The translations under genes were made by a program, and so were the position numbers. From NCBI GenBank assembly GCA_029379385.1, contig CM055617.1:1426001-1490000 (forward strand): a DNA stretch of 64,000 nucleotides, in the 5' to 3' direction. The notes under the pieces are model-generated. The model was not told where the DNA came from and did not search any database. It was given only the letters and a program-made list of their open reading frames with translations. Of this stretch, positions 1 through 13,070 are shown in pieces. Positions within the stretch are counted from its first letter, which is position 1. Every line of letters starts with the position of its first letter. The stretch comes from Quillaja saponaria (lineage: Eukaryota; Streptophyta; Magnoliopsida; Fabales; Quillajaceae).

Positions 1-1142
1 CTGTGAACTTATCTACAAGAAAATGTAAAGATACTAACGGGGCAAAAGAAAAAGCGAGACAGAGAGGAAGAGAGCACTGGTGCAATCACAAGTCTAAACT
101 AAAAAAAAAAAATCTCTGAGGAGTGACAGCACACTTTGAATGGCAAATCTTTTCACTTCAATTAAAGATAAAGAGATCACAATGCAAGTAACACCCAACA
201 TTCAGAAGTCAGAACCATAGACATGTTACCTGTGTAAACAAGTCGGCTAAGCATGTCAAGAGATTTTCTTCCGATTCCCCTATGTTTTTGCTATTTGCAT
301 AATAATCTAACAATTGTTCACGAAAAGGAACACAAAAGTAAAGTGCCTGCAGGAAAGGGGGAACAAGGTAGCTTATTAGTGACAAACCATAAAATGGTTA
401 CCAATCATAACTGAACACGCCCACCATCTATCATTACTAAAGATTCTTACTGCATAAATATAAGTTTTAATGAGACAACAGATGTCCATGGATAATCACA
501 TTTACTAAACAAAAATATGCACCTGATAGAGGTAGGCACCATATTCTCTAATACAAGAAGGGATTACTTGTGAATGTTGAACAAAAAAGGTGAGTCTGAC
601 ATATCATTTTGCAAATAACAATGAGCAAATCCTGGTTTTGGCATTGTTGGCATTTGGCAATATTCACAGGTGTTCTGTCCGGAGCTTCCTTAATTAAGCA
701 CGATAGACCCATTACCCATAGGACATTAAGATACATTTTTAACCATTCATTGGAACAAAAACTCCAGTATCTGCCAACCAAACGAAATAAGAATCACATT
801 GCCCAACTTTATCAGAATACTTCATTCCAATCATTTGCAACACAAGTAGTCATGCTTCCATTCTAAATTTAAATGGGATTAATTAAATTACTCACAACAA
901 CCTTCCTTTTACTAATTGACTAAAAAAAAAAAAACTTCCCTTTTTACTAACAATCCAATTGAATGCGAAACATAAAGAAAAATTACAATATTTTTGTAAC
1001 AAATACGTAAGAATCATTTGCGAACCTGCAAGACGCTGTTGCAGTAGCAAGTGTTACCGAAATTTTCTAATCCAAAATACCGTTCGCCTTCAGGAAACTG
1101 GTCGCCAAGAGCCTTCTCAAGCTTAGAACCCGCCGCACCCAT
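1..1142 (-). CDS. UBP3/UBP4-like: Ubiquitin-specific protease, UBP3/UBP4 type (5' end only)
   Basis: Cysteine deubiquitinase of the USP family, which removes ubiquitin from proteins in nucleus and cytosol. Two coding exons are visible on the minus strand: exon 1 1142-1026 (39 codons, from [10 protein letters not shown]) and exon 2 346-230 (39 codons, [10 protein letters not shown]... to ...LADLFTQ). Both have GT-AG junctions in phase 0, and the rest lies left of the window. Exon 1 carries the USP Cys box, [12 protein letters not shown]; the nucleophile is the Cys of NTC. The reading frame is open further upstream to about 1202, but the start at 1142 matches the known N-terminus of Arabidopsis UBP3/UBP4 as I recall it. 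The N-terminal MGAAGSK would suit N-myristoylation; that is inference. Confidence 0.92.
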
Positions 1143-2486
1143 TAGCGAGTCAAGCCGATCACCAAGTCTCAGATCTTTGCCCGCTTCAACGCAGTGATTC
1201 ACATTCCATCAACAAGTCACTTGCCGCTTCTATCTCCTCCTCCCGCGTTCAATCGTTAGGGCTCGTTCGGAGTTAGCTTCGATTGTTTAAGTTTCTCGTC
1301 AGACAGTGTTTCAGAAAATAAAAAGAGGGTTTCGTTCGAGGCAGCGCAGTAGCAGATTGGAGGCGAAGAAAATAAAAGAAAAAAATATGACAGAAATGAA
1401 GAACGGCCTTTTTTTTTTTTTTCTATATAAAAAGAAAAATATGTGGCACCGTATGACACGTGGCAAAATGTATAAGGCAATTCGGATGAGTTGTAACTGG
1501 GAGTTAATTTGATTGGCTGATGCGGTTCTTATGCCTTCTAACGTTTCTTAGGGCAATTTCTTTATATTTTGAGAAGTTTCTTAGGGCTATGAAATGTAAG
1601 GAAGGCGTATTCACTACACTTTTTTTTTTTTTTTTTTTTAAGTAAATAAAAATAATGCATGTTTGTCAATAATAAAAAGATTGTCTATAACACATGTAAT
1701 TAATTTTTTACTATTTGAGTGAAAATAATCATTTTAAAAAAATTAAATATTTATAATATACTTTTTTTTAGCTAAAAGTATATATTTTTTTTAGGAATTA
1801 ATTAAATTATGTTGATTTAAAAATAATATTAAGGAGACTAATCCAAAAATTTAAACATTGATAAATAAGGCTATTTTATTTGTGAATAAGTTAGTTCCAT
1901 ATTTTAAGAGGATGTTTGTAAAATTGAGTTTCAATTCGATACTTCTTAATCATTAACTCATTTAAAAGCTTTAAATTTATAATAAGAATGACGTATAATA
2001 ATTAATATATTATAATAATAGTAGATACATATTAGTTTTTTCGAAAAGGATAATTTTTCAACATATGACTTTGTATTGATTAATTCGGTTTGAGTATTGA
2101 CAATTTTGTGAATCGAACTAAAATTTATTGGGTTTCAATTTTCTAAATCAAAATTGAATAGAAAATTACACTATTGTAAACTAATTGATTCAAAAGAAAT
2201 ATGATCAATTTGGTTGGATAGTATATTATTTAAAATTTGTTAATATTACTTTAAATTTAATTTATTAAATTTGAATAAGATTTAACAATTATTATGAAAA
2301 AAAACACAAAAACAATAATATAACAATATATTAACAAAAATAAATAAAGAGAAATTGAGGAAAAGGGAGAGAAGAAAAGGGCCTTATCTTTAATTCTTTA
2401 TCCACTCTCAAGCTCAGCTCAGTTTTTTGCAAGCCTTCGACCCAAAGACAGCCATACAGAGAATTTGAGGAAAAGGGGGGAGAAAG
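1143..2486. other. Spacer between divergent UBP and RPL29 genes
   Basis: The two genes are divergent, so this 1.3 kb holds both 5' flanks. About 1200-1400 is relatively GC-rich and is probably the UBP 5' leader. A T tract of about 20 lies at 1620-1639. From 1640 to 2340 the sequence is very AT-rich. A purine-rich stretch followed by a CT-rich leader at about 2340-2486 probably marks the RPL29 transcription start. No coding potential is seen. Confidence 0.6.
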
Positions 2487-5262
2487 ATGAACTTTTCCAT
2501 TGTTGCATCACCGTCAACCATCAGTTTCTCTCCAAAACCGTTCTCTGTAATTCCCAAATCCACCTTCAATGGCATTCAACTCCGTCGCATATGCTCCTTT
2601 CAGCCGCATTTTACAACAACGTCATCTAGGAGCCCTGCTTCATCAGTAGTAATGATGGCAAAGAAAGAGGAGGAACTGAAGGAAATCAGAGCTAAAACCA
2701 CCGAAGAAATCAACGAAGAGGTTATTGATCTCAAGGGTGAGCTTTTAATGCTTCGACTTCAGAAATCAGCTCGGAACGAGTTTAAGTCCAGCGAGTTCTC
2801 TCGCATGCGCAAAAGGGTATTCTCTTCTTGTTATTTGTAACCTAATTTTGTTTCTTTTATGTTTAATTGTTTCCCTCACTCCCTTCCTTGTTATTTCCCT
2901 ATTGATTCCGGCCTTCCGGGAAATGCTTAGTTATAGATTATGGGGTTTCTTATATTTTGTAGAAAATACAGTCCTCTTTGGTAGTGGAAAAATGATTCCC
3001 TAGAAAACAATGCGTCTATAAAATGTTCCCCTCATGAAAGTTTCTTTTTTTTTTCCTTCTTCCGAGGAAGTCTTGCCATAGCCGACTGCATATCATAGCA
3101 AAACAGATGAGTATTTTTTCATGAACATGTTGGGACTTAATCTGGTGGACATGGTACATCATTAGAAAGTAGATGCCTTTGCCTGAGATAGCTTACTTTG
3201 CTTCCATGCTATAAAGATGTCATGAGATACCTACAGGATTTGCTTCAGTATTTTTACTTAAACTAAGTTGAAGTTGTATGGTATACTAGAACTATCATTT
3301 CCCATAGTAAAATGGAGATTGAAGAGGCAACAAGCTCCTAAGTCACGAGTCTATATTAATTTAAGCAATACATACCACTTCATTTCTATAGTTTTCCATT
3401 TTAAAATGAGTGAAAGACAGTTTAATATACTTGATGAAGAAAACTAAGTAAACGCCTTCACTTCCTTGCTTTACCTTTGCTATCTGCTGCATAATTTGGT
3501 AGATATTCATAAAAATGCTATGCCCTTTTCTTTCATCTGTAATAAACAATATTCCATACCAGTTGCTATCTACAATGTCTTGATGGGTCCTTTTTTTTTT
3601 TTTTTTGTTGTTTAGCTCCTGTGAACATCTTCTATGGTTGATAGGTTAAAAGAATTCATGTTTGCTTATAGAAGCAGGACCAGCTGCTACATTAATCTAA
3701 ACAGGTCCTTTATCCTAGTGTCTCCATGTTATCCAATTTCCATGTCTCTGCCTGATAATGCATTATATGCGAGTTAAAATCCTAGAGGTCGGATTACGGG
3801 TAGAAAGAACATGTGTATGGCCTAGAGATAATTGGGTATTCTTATTTGTTTGATACTTTGCACAAAGTGTTAGCGCATAATTGATAATACTACTGAGCCA
3901 AGCATGTTGTCCTAGAATACAATTCTGATATTTTTGTTCCTCCTAGAATACAGTTCTGATATTTTTGTTCTTGGTGGTATCTTGATGCTCAAAGGCCTTA
4001 CGAATGTGGTACTTCGAGAAGTAGATTATTGCATTATTATGGTGCATTACAGAGAGTACAGTCCCATGAGGCTTGATTTGCCAGTACTCTTATACATTCT
4101 TGTGCAACTAGGAGTTTGAGTTTGCATTCTAAGTGAAACCTATAATAAGCAAGCCACAAAAGCTGGTCAGCTTCTTACGGCCGTTGAAGTAGTTGGAATC
4201 CAGAGTTGTAGATCAGGACTTTTCTAGCTGACTCCAAAATTGGTTAGGATGAAGCCATGTTAAATCTGAGACAGATGCAGTATTCATGATCATCTTAACT
4301 GTTTATTGATGTTACTGGACTTGAGGGTTGGTGGTTTTTTTGCACACCCCTAGGACTTATCTATGGCTTTATGCTGTTTGCATTTTGCACCATCAAAGTA
4401 CCATTCCAAGTAGGGGATGCATGCTATAAAACATATATGCTTAACTAATATAACGATAACCAACTGCATTATTTTTTACATATCCTAGTGCCCCATTTCT
4501 ATTGGATAGGAAGAACATATACTGCTACGTGGCTTGTGAAGGACATAGCACAGACATGGATGAATATCCAAAAAAAAATAGGATATAGAAAACAATAATA
4601 ATTAAATACCTTTTCTTCTGTGACCCTCTCAGAGCTTCCATATGTTTCAAAAGAGATATAATACCATCTCAATATGACTTTTATAGTGTTTATAGAATCC
4701 GATATATAGTTTCATATCTGATTGTGTGCAAGTGATACTGAAGGTGATTCCACATAACCAACTATCTAGTGCTGTGTTTGTCTGGAACACTTTTGTGAGG
4801 GAGTTGTATGTTTTTTTATTTACAAGTTCGCCTCCAAAATTGATAGCTATTGAATTATTTCAGTGGATAGAGTGGAGGGGCTTTTCTGTTTTTATTTTTG
4901 GGAGGAAGTAATAACATAAAGATTAATTCAGAATTGGATCCCATCCTCCTACATGTCCTAGTTTTTCATTGAAAAGTTGATTTTTAAACCAAGATACATA
5001 AAATTGCTTCTATACTCTAGTTAATGGAATGGTTTTGCCGAAGAATTAGTTTTGCAAGTGTATGTTAATGATGTCGTTATTGATATAGATTGCTCGCATG
5101 CTAACTGTCAAGAGGGAAAGAGAGCTTGAGGAAGGAATCAACAAGAGATTGTCAAGGAAGCTTGACCGCAAATGGAAGAAAAGCATTGTTGTAAGACCAC
5201 CTCCATCCTTGAAGAAATTGCGGGAGGAAGAAGAGGCTGCTGAAGCTGAGAAAGCAGCATGA
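2487..5262 (+). CDS. RPL29: 50S ribosomal protein L29, chloroplastic
   Basis: Nuclear-encoded plastid ribosomal protein L29 (uL29), which sits by the exit tunnel of the large subunit. Exon 1 is 2487-2816 (110 codons) and exon 2 is 5089-5262 (57 codons plus TGA). They are joined in phase 0 across a 2,272-bp intron (AGG|GTATTC ... GATATAG|ATTGCT), giving 167 aa. Residues 1-55 are rich in Ser/Thr/Pro and poor in acids, as in a plastid transit peptide. The conserved L29 body follows: KKEEELKEIRAKTTEEINEE, then LMLRLQKSARNEFKSSEFSR, then the exon-2 start IARMLTVKRERE. The C-terminal tail is Lys/Glu-rich (KKLREEEEAAEAEKAA) and extends past bacterial L29, as in other plastid copies. The long intron holds no other gene. 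Confidence 0.94.
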
Positions 5263-5826
5263 GCTAACCCATTTATTTTTGCAGTATATATACGATGCCC
5301 TTTCCTTTGTATCTTGTCTTCACTTATCAACGTATGTTCAATGGGTACTGCCGGAAGGTTCTGAGCCTCCTGGTTCTGTATGAAAACAAATATTAGAAGT
5401 TTTGATTCTGATTTATCATTATTAAAGAAGGTATGGTACAATTGTCTACAAGAAAAGCCTTGTTCAATTACCAGTTCCCTGTATCCCTACCACCATGTTC
5501 AATCTCCTGCAGGCCATTGTCTTTAACATCCTAGCATGCCTAACTTACTTCTTTTATTTGATAATTTTTTAAAAGATTTCGACAAAGAAATTGTGTATTT
5601 TACGTATTAGTGCCGTTGTAATGTAAAATACGAACCTAGTTCTTGGCAAAAAAAAAAAAAAAAAATTCTCAGAATTCATAAACAACAAAAATTTTAGATT
5701 TTTTTTTTTTTATGTATTATCTACAAAAGTCTTAGTATTTAAGATTGTTCAGGCCTTTAACGACCAGCATCATCCAGCCTGCCCGCCTGGCTTGGCTTGT
5801 TTTTCTCTTTACAACATTCGCAAATA

Positions 5827-6916
5827 ATGGAGGATGAAGAAACTTTGTCAAACCCTAGGCGAACTCTTACAGAAACCTTAGACCCAGCTCTAGAGAAGAA
5901 GCACTTATCGATGCTGGAACGCCTCTCGAACCGCAACCAGACTCGTTTGGATAACACTCTTACCCGCCGATCCGAGGGCGCGTCCGCTTCATCTCCATGG
6001 TTCGAGTCCACCTCATCCTTTCTTTCACGATTCTACGATCTCAAGCGCTCCATCGAGTCTCAGCTGGTCGAGTCCCAAATTGATTCCTCCGATCCAACCC
6101 GACTCAAATCACACTTCGAGAAAATCTCTGCTTCCATCTCGGATCTTGAAAAGCTCGTAGCTGAGAATTCCTACTTCTTGCCCTCGTATGATGTTCGAGC
6201 TTCACTCAATACCATCTCAGATTTGAAACAGAGCCTTGACAATTTGAATTCCGAATTAATTCCGAAGAAGAAATTCTCATTTAGAAACAAGGTTAACAAG
6301 AAAGTATCTGTTGTGGAAGAAGCAAAAGAAGCTTCAAATCCAGATTCCAGTTCCACATTGCCTCACAAAGTGAATTTTACAGTTCGGGATTCGCCCGGGT
6401 TTAGAAACAAGCTGGGAGAGGTATTGGTGGGGGACTTTAGGGGATCAGATGCTGGAGAATTCACAATTTCGGATCTTGATTCTTGTGAAGTGAGGTTACT
6501 TGGCTGTTTGAGGGTGCTGTTTGTTCATAGGTTGAAGAATTGCCGGGTTTATGTTGGGCCTGTAATGGGTTCGATTCTGATTGAGGAAGTTGAGGGATGC
6601 GTGTTTGTGATGGCATCACATCAAATCCGGATTCATGGTACAAAAGGAACTGACTTTTATCTCAGGGTAAGGAGCAGGCCCATAATTGAGGATGCTAGCA
6701 GCGTGAGGTTTGCGTCCATTTTCCTTGACTTACGATAGAATTGAGGAAGATCTTAGGGGTGCGGGTCTTGATGAAGAGACAGGTACTTGGGCGAATGTAG
6801 ATGATTTTAGGTGGTTGCGTGCCATTCAGTCTCCAAATTGGTCCATTTTGCCACCAAATGAGAGGATTGGGATAGTTAATATATCAATTTTGGAAAAGGG
6901 AAATGAAAGCAATTAG
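5827..6916 (+). CDS. TFCC (PORCINO-like): Tubulin-folding cofactor C, with a 1-nt frameshift
   Basis: TBCC acts in the tubulin cofactor complex, stimulating GTP hydrolysis by beta-tubulin and release of folded alpha/beta dimers. Single exon, as is usual. The start at 5827 (MEDEETLSNP) is the first ATG. The N-terminal helical TBCC domain covers roughly residues 45-130. The C-terminal beta-helix domain starts near residue 185 (PGFRNKLGEV) and holds ASHQIRIHG, where the Arg matches the family's arginine finger. The frame breaks at about 6715: after VRFA an extra T shifts it, giving a stop at 6738. The shifted frame continues with the expected PFSLTYDRIEEDL, GAGLDEETGTWANVDDFRWL and QSPNWSILPPNERI to a stop at 6916. 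Apart from that base the gene is intact, so a sequence error or a very recent lesion is likely. Confidence 0.9.
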
Positions 6917-8246
6917 ATTGTTCTGTCTAGTTGTCAAACTTTTGTTGTTCAAGATCTTATCCTTTTGTCAAGAGCATGTTGAGGTCTTGAAAGTCCAGGT
7001 ACATTTTTGTTGTTGTATTTGTCACTAAGATATATATATAAATTTGATAATACTAAATCCTCACCAGAATGGATGTGCTTTATTCAATTGATGTTTGGTT
7101 TCAATTTGAAAATGGTTGTTGAGTAAAAATTTCAAGATAGTCCCTTGCAAGATTAACAGATTGGATGTGTGTGTTTATACTTAAAGGGTTCAAGGTTAAG
7201 AAATGAACAGCCAACATTACATAATCAGCATTTTTACCTATTATGTGACAGTATAAAGCAAAATATCCTTTTGTGGTGACCTCGAAAGGTAGAAAATTTA
7301 TGTTCAGAAATCTGTGCATTAAAAATCAAAGAACCAGCATTAGAGCAGGTCCAAATACTGATAGTCTTTTTATACTCCTTTACTCCCCTTGTCACAGTTA
7401 CTTTTCTGATATGTTCATCATCAGAGCCCATGGTGGTGATCTCTCCACTTTCCCCTGAGAATGTATTAATCAGAAGGTTCTTGTAAGTGTTGTTTCAGTG
7501 CTCCTGTCTGTGTTATTTCGTCCATCCTCTTTGAGTTGGTTGACAACAACCTGATTTGGATGTCTGCCATGATATGTGCCTTTCTTTAAAAATTCCTCCG
7601 TGCCAATTTTGGCTTATAAAGAGTGTGATTGTTTAACTGGACCAGCAAATTTTGATGACATTGAACTTTGAAGAACTGACAATGGACAATGTTGATCCAT
7701 GCTTATTAATGTTTGGTTGGTCTTACTTGCCTCTGAACCTGGTTAATCTGCCTCGCACACTGGCATGTTCAATGAAAGACATTTTCTTGTTAGGTGTTTT
7801 TTGTCACTAGATCAAGATACATATGCCAGTATGTTACTCCAGCCACCCTAGAGAGCTTGTAATGTTCTTGTCGACTGTAAGGCTGTTGTTTTTCTATGGA
7901 ATCGCAGTATTAAAGTAGTACCATACTCCATATAGTGAGTTAGATGTTATTGCCGGATGAAGATGCTTGAATAGAAACACCTGTTTTCCGTGTATTAATT
8001 GTATAGCTGGGAATAATTGCCATCTGATTAGACCATAAAAAGTTTTTTTTTTTTTTTCTTTATTACCAACAGTTATGGCTCAAGTGAATCTGGGGATCAA
8101 ATTACAAGTTTGAATTAGGCCCATCAGTTATATATTCATGGTAGTGGACTAGTGGTAGACGAAGGATCATTCCACAATAACAGAACCTTAGAAGCCAAGA
8201 CGTGTCCCAGGGGCATGTAAAGTTGGCTGAAGAGTCAAAACACCAT
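6917..8246. other. 3' flank of TFCC; no gene seen
   Basis: The TFCC 3' UTR probably occupies the first 150-400 bp. Short frames occur on both strands but lack codon bias, recognisable domains or splice context. The stretch at 8080-8240 has an open frame on the minus strand that runs into the 101-bp repeats; I do not regard it as a gene. Confidence 0.5.
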
Positions 8247-8545
8247 CTTCTAGTTGGTTTGCTTTTTCCCAGCATAAAACTAGACAAAACAAATGTTGGG
8301 TTAAGTTTAACACCGTCAATGATTTCCTGATTCTCCATAAGGCTTCTCTTCTAGTTGGTTTGCTTTTTCCCAGCATAAAACAAAACAAAACAAATGTTGG
8401 GTTGAGTTTAACACCGTCAATGATTTCCTGATTCTCCACAAGGCTTATCTTCTAGTTGGTTTGCGTTTTCCCAGCATAAAACCAAACAAAATAAATGTTG
8501 GGTTGAGTTTGACACCGTCTATGATTTCCTGATTCTCCGAAAGGT
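8247..8545. repeat. Tandem repeat, three copies of about 101 bp
   Basis: Three direct copies start at 8247, 8348 and 8449, each beginning CTTCTAGTTGGTTTGC, then TTTTCCCAGCATAAAAC, and ending near GATTTCCTGATTCTCC. The copies differ at only a few bases. The unit is not a multiple of three, so the minus-strand frames that cross it (starting MENQEIIDGVKLNPTFVL) change frame from copy to copy. They are products of the repeat, not proteins. Confidence 0.9.
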
Positions 8546-11500
8546 AGTTAAGCCTTACGGCTCCTCATGTTCTTCAAAAAAATTGTTGGGTGCCTCCACC
8601 TACAGGGTCTGGTGTCTTGACACTGCATTGCCTTCTCAAGTCTGGAAGAGACGTACGTTCTCACTTTGGACTAAAGCACAATATCTTCTGCATGAATATG
8701 ATTTCTGACAATGAGTTGCTCAATTTGATAATTGATTGACAGGTTTGATAATTGTGAGTCCAGATCATGTCTGTTTTTTTCTATTTACATTAGTCAAGAG
8801 CAAACTTGCACAATCTCTGCAAGTTAACAAGAAATTGTGAATCAATGGTAATTTTTGCTTACGATTTTGGTAATAGTATATTTTTTCTTAGTTTTATCTC
8901 TTTAATGTAAAATAATAGAGAATCGGTCACACGTAGAAATACTTTTTTGCAACTAGGTGATATAAATATAATATTATGTATAAATCTACAAAACACTTTA
9001 GTTGGTCGCACAGATTTGTTTCATCTCTTTTTTAGTTCTAATACTATGATGATATTACATCTGCAGTAGAGCTTATGGTTGTCAGATATCTATAGAAATT
9101 AGCAATGAAGTCAAATGACCACAGATCGGTTGAACCAAGACTATTATGTGTCTCAGTAGTTGTGCTTGATATAATCAACTACAGGGTCTAGCTTTGACAA
9201 TTGTTCATCAAAGACCACCACTTAATTTTACTGTGATGAGTTGTAAAATGATTGCCCCTTTCCAATTTCTTCAACATCTAAATTAGCTTACACAACTCCT
9301 GTACATTTAATTGAATCAAAAAACACTGGTAGAGCTGAGAGAGCTGCTGAAAACCTATTCATCTTGAGTGTTGCAGCATTCTCCCTATGTTTCCATATTA
9401 TTTGAGAACTGTTACCTCTGAAAGTGCTGTACTGTAGAGTTGGTGTAAAATATAACGTCTCTAGTGCTAATATGGCTGACTGGCGAATGCATGCTACTGA
9501 AATCAAAACTATGCTACACTGGGAATCATATACGGAGTTAACTAGAATAGATATACTACGAACCTTCATAAAATAACAACGCAGAATGATATATCTTAAG
9601 TAACCTCCATAATAATAACACTGGCAAGAAATTAAGAAGAAAAAACTGTGGAGCAGATTATGAGTGATTAATTGTCAAACTTCTGGTAAAATGGTACATA
9701 ATTAATATTTGAATGACAAATTATCAACTGCAGATCTCTTTCTCTGTTTCATTGTACACACCTGCGACTACGATGTCGTTGTCGGTGGATGTTAAGCGGG
9801 CCAACAAATGAAGGTAGTAGGTGATGCTAGAACAATGATTTAGAAGAGAACAATTGTTCAATAAGATATTTAAGGCCTATAGAAAAAGTAAACACGTCAC
9901 CAGTTTGCATGATATAGATGATTGATTATTAATCAAATCATAATAAATTCCTAATCCTGGTGAGTTGGATATAACAGTTAGGAATATTTGATATTTTGGT
10001 AGTAATGGAAAGAAAGAATCATGTCGAAGTTCTGACATAAATGAGATAATGATTTAGATTGATGACTTGTAGTTCCCGAGTAATGTGAGATGAACATAAA
10101 CTTGAAGAGTAATTAATTTAGAACAGTGTGAACATAATTGTAAAAAAAAATGGAGTGATTTTGTAATAACTGTGTGGGTGCTTAACTCGTAATTATCATT
10201 GAATGCCCAACATATGATTAAAGTAACTATAGTTTTTCAGATCCCACATCTTGTATGTGTGATTTTGTTGGCGTGTTTGGCATATGCTTAGGAATAGTGT
10301 GAAATGATGAATCAGGTGTAAAAGAGGTAATAGGTGTGCCTCTTATTAGCTTTTTTGGTGGTCTTTTGGTTGTATTTGTATTAGTTTAATCGAAGTCCTT
10401 ATTAAAAGATGATTGGAGCGACAGTCAGAGTCACTGATTTACCAGAAAGAAAGAAAAAACACAGTAGTCCAAAAACTCCAAGCTACTTTTATTCTCATTT
10501 TATCCAAGATTCTGAACTAAAACAGAACATTAACCACAACATACTCTATGTAAAGCTATTCAAACTTTACCTAATGCATGATGACCAAAGGCTATAGCTT
10601 CTGAAGCTTGCACATATATAATTGGTTACCAAAAAAAAAAAAAAGAAGGATCTTTTGCAACCCCCTGTAGGTAGCTAATTTTTTTTTATGAAATTTATTA
10701 AAAACTTTGCTTGTCTACCATGCATGACGCGCCACTACTTGGATATGAAATGGATTGATTTGCAGTAGAACACATAACAAATAAATTTTTGAAAAGCAGC
10801 CTAGATATGTTTAAGTAACATTTGATTGGTTTCAGGGAAAAGGCAGCATATTAATGAATCAATCTTCAAAATACTTCAATTGTTCCATAAATTTATGTCT
10901 GTCTCTGCATGAAAATGGAAAGGAAAAATTGATATACGTGGCATGGGGAAGCATAGAAAGTCCAAGTTTAGATGTATTGGGTAGAAACTTAAGCGAGCAA
11001 GCAAATCAGTTGTTTAGCTGACACTAAAACATTGATGTTTTCTAATGACAATTTTCATGTACACTAGCTGTTAAGGTGACATCAGTAATGTTCTAAATTC
11101 ATGATTAAACCTGCTTCTTTTTGTGTATATGAAATTAAGGTGGTCCACCCGACAAGGAAACCTTGTTGAAGAAGCTATCTCTTTCACTCTATAGTAAAAA
11201 ATTCTTGCACCAAATTAATTTTGCTCTGAAATTTGCGAAATTGTTATCATGCAATCTGAAATTCCATTTCTCTCTTTCTTGCTCTGTTCTGTGACAGAAT
11301 GCAGGACTTGAACACAGAAGAAATTAAAGGACGAAGGCAACAAAGAATATACCCTTTCCCAAGATTTTTACGAAAGATGTGAAAAGGATCTTAATGGGTT
11401 GGAAATTTAGAGAGGATGAAGCACCAACTTCTCGCCTAACCAACTCCCTGGATTGTCAAATGGGTCACATCCATTGTCCTATCTTAATGTAAGTGTTGTG

Positions 11501-12158
11501 ATTAAATCGCCAAGTATTCATTATCAGTATATAATAGTACTACGCAAAGGCACTGCAGAAAGACAGAGGAAGCAGTCATATTATTTTTGTTAACATTTGT
11601 TTGCTTTGCATATTAATTTTCTGTCTGTATTTGATTTACATAGAATAAGAAGGGACCGGCATTGAAACGCTTACATATATATATATATATATATATATAT
11701 AACCTGGTGGTTTCTATGGCTGCTCCATGCATGCACACTTAATACACTATGATATTAATATATAACATTATATAAATTTATGTTGTATTAGTTTAAATAA
11801 ACTAATTGATAGATTGACGCACTGATTAAGATATATATTCAAATTTTTTTATTTTCATGATCATAATTACATTTGGATCAAACTTCTGGTTTAGGTATGT
11901 GTATAAAACTTAACTAAATACTACACATGCTACCCATTTCATTTGAAATCCACTATTTATCTAGCCTGGGGAAAAGAGAATAAGCGATAACAAAACAAGA
12001 TTTTGCTGGCAAATTATCGTTCTCGTCATTGATTATTAGAGAAATGTCCTCCTGGAAATGGAAAATAAGGGTTTGTTTTGAGTTTGAGCGATATATCTCC
12101 GCACATATATTCGCTTTTCGTTCTTTTTCTGGTTAGATGGTTAAAGTTTAGCAGCTAA
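8546..12158. other. AT-rich spacer; no gene seen
   Basis: No gene is supported over 3.6 kb. Short frames, for example minus 9288-9569, have no recognisable motif. The only clear structure is the dinucleotide repeat at 11675-11701. Confidence 0.5.
11675..11701. repeat. (AT)n microsatellite
   Basis: About 13 uninterrupted AT units between GCTTAC and ACCTGGTGG. Confidence 0.95.
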
Positions 12159-12503
12159 TTATATAACATGCAAAGGAATAGAGAGGAGCCAACCCCATTG
12201 GAGAGTAGAGTGGGTATATATTAAGACGTAAGCCATTAACATATAGTAACTATATACAATACGTAAAAAGATCAGTTGGAAAGCCATGCAATCAGTGACG
12301 AAACAAAAGGGTTTTGTAGGGTTTTGTTGCGTGCATGGAGTATGTTCCTCTGGCCACTTATCACGTGCCATTTGCGCGATGATGCTGACATTATCTACAA
12401 TTTGAGCCCTTCCTCCCTTTCGAATTATAAATTCTGATGCATGATGCCTAAATGTTTCATCAATTGGAAGTGAAATCCCCTGTTTAGCCATGTCTTTCAA
12501 CAT
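12159..12503 (-). CDS. Unrecognised ORF, 114 aa, doubtful
   Basis: An ATG-started minus-strand frame beginning MLKDMAKQGISLPIDETF, then RHHASEFIIRKGGRAQIVDN. The first 60 residues have a balanced, polar, protein-like composition. The last 40 become hydrophobic and low in complexity (IVYSYYMLMAYVLIY), which suggests that the true coding part, if any, ends or splices before them. An AG just upstream (ATTAAAG, about 12520) could be an acceptor, making this a later exon of a larger gene or a gene remnant. I recognise no family. It lies about 735 bp from the MYB start, in divergent orientation. Confidence 0.25.
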   Translation of the reverse strand: MLKDMAKQGISLPIDETFRHHASEFIIRKGGRAQIVDNVSIIAQMARDKWPEEHTPCTQQNPTKPFCFVTDCMAFQLIFLRIVYSYYMLMAYVLIYTHSTLQWGWLLSIPLHVI

Positions 12504-13070
12504 TTCCTCTTTTGCCCTTTAATTTTCTCCTCATGTTCCATCACAAATAATATAAAGGGCAGAAACAGAGAAGCCAAATCTTCATTAATATATAAAGTAT
12601 GTATGATGATCATGATGTGTTCATCCACGCTATCACATAGTTTGGATGCAATAGTAGATTGTGGGTCCTTAATAGGATTTCATAACAATTCTCTATTGTA
12701 TTAGGAGATCTGTTTCTATTCAATAATTTTCATTTTTCTCTTTCAAAATGTATTTAATTATAAATAATAAAATTAGTCCGTGGATTAATATATAAAAGAT
12801 CATTCTCCGGTTGAGAATCCAAATCACCATTGTTATATATATACAATGTTTGGGGCAGAAACAAAGAAGTCAAATCTTCACTAATTAAGAGCTACATGGA
12901 GAGGGAAGAGGGATACAAGTGTCATTTCATCAAAATAGAAAAGGTACGGTTGTTAATTGTTATGCTAGCAAATGGGTAGCTACCACGTCAGTCACCTTCA
13001 ATTGAGAGTTATTGTGGGGCAGGGCGAAACAAGCAAGAACTAGAACTATAACTAGTAGTAAGGAGCAGTC

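Noticed and set aside
609..866. 85-aa plus-strand frame starting [20 protein letters not shown]
   Set aside because: It lies wholly in the first intron of the UBP gene, opposite another random frame, and has no recognisable motif.
3361..4911. Several 60-aa frames between the RPL29 exons
   Set aside because: They are inside a 2.3-kb intron bounded by matching phase-0 splice sites; no codon bias or motif.
9288..9569. 93-aa minus-strand frame
   Set aside because: Composition is random-like and there is no splice context or recognised domain.
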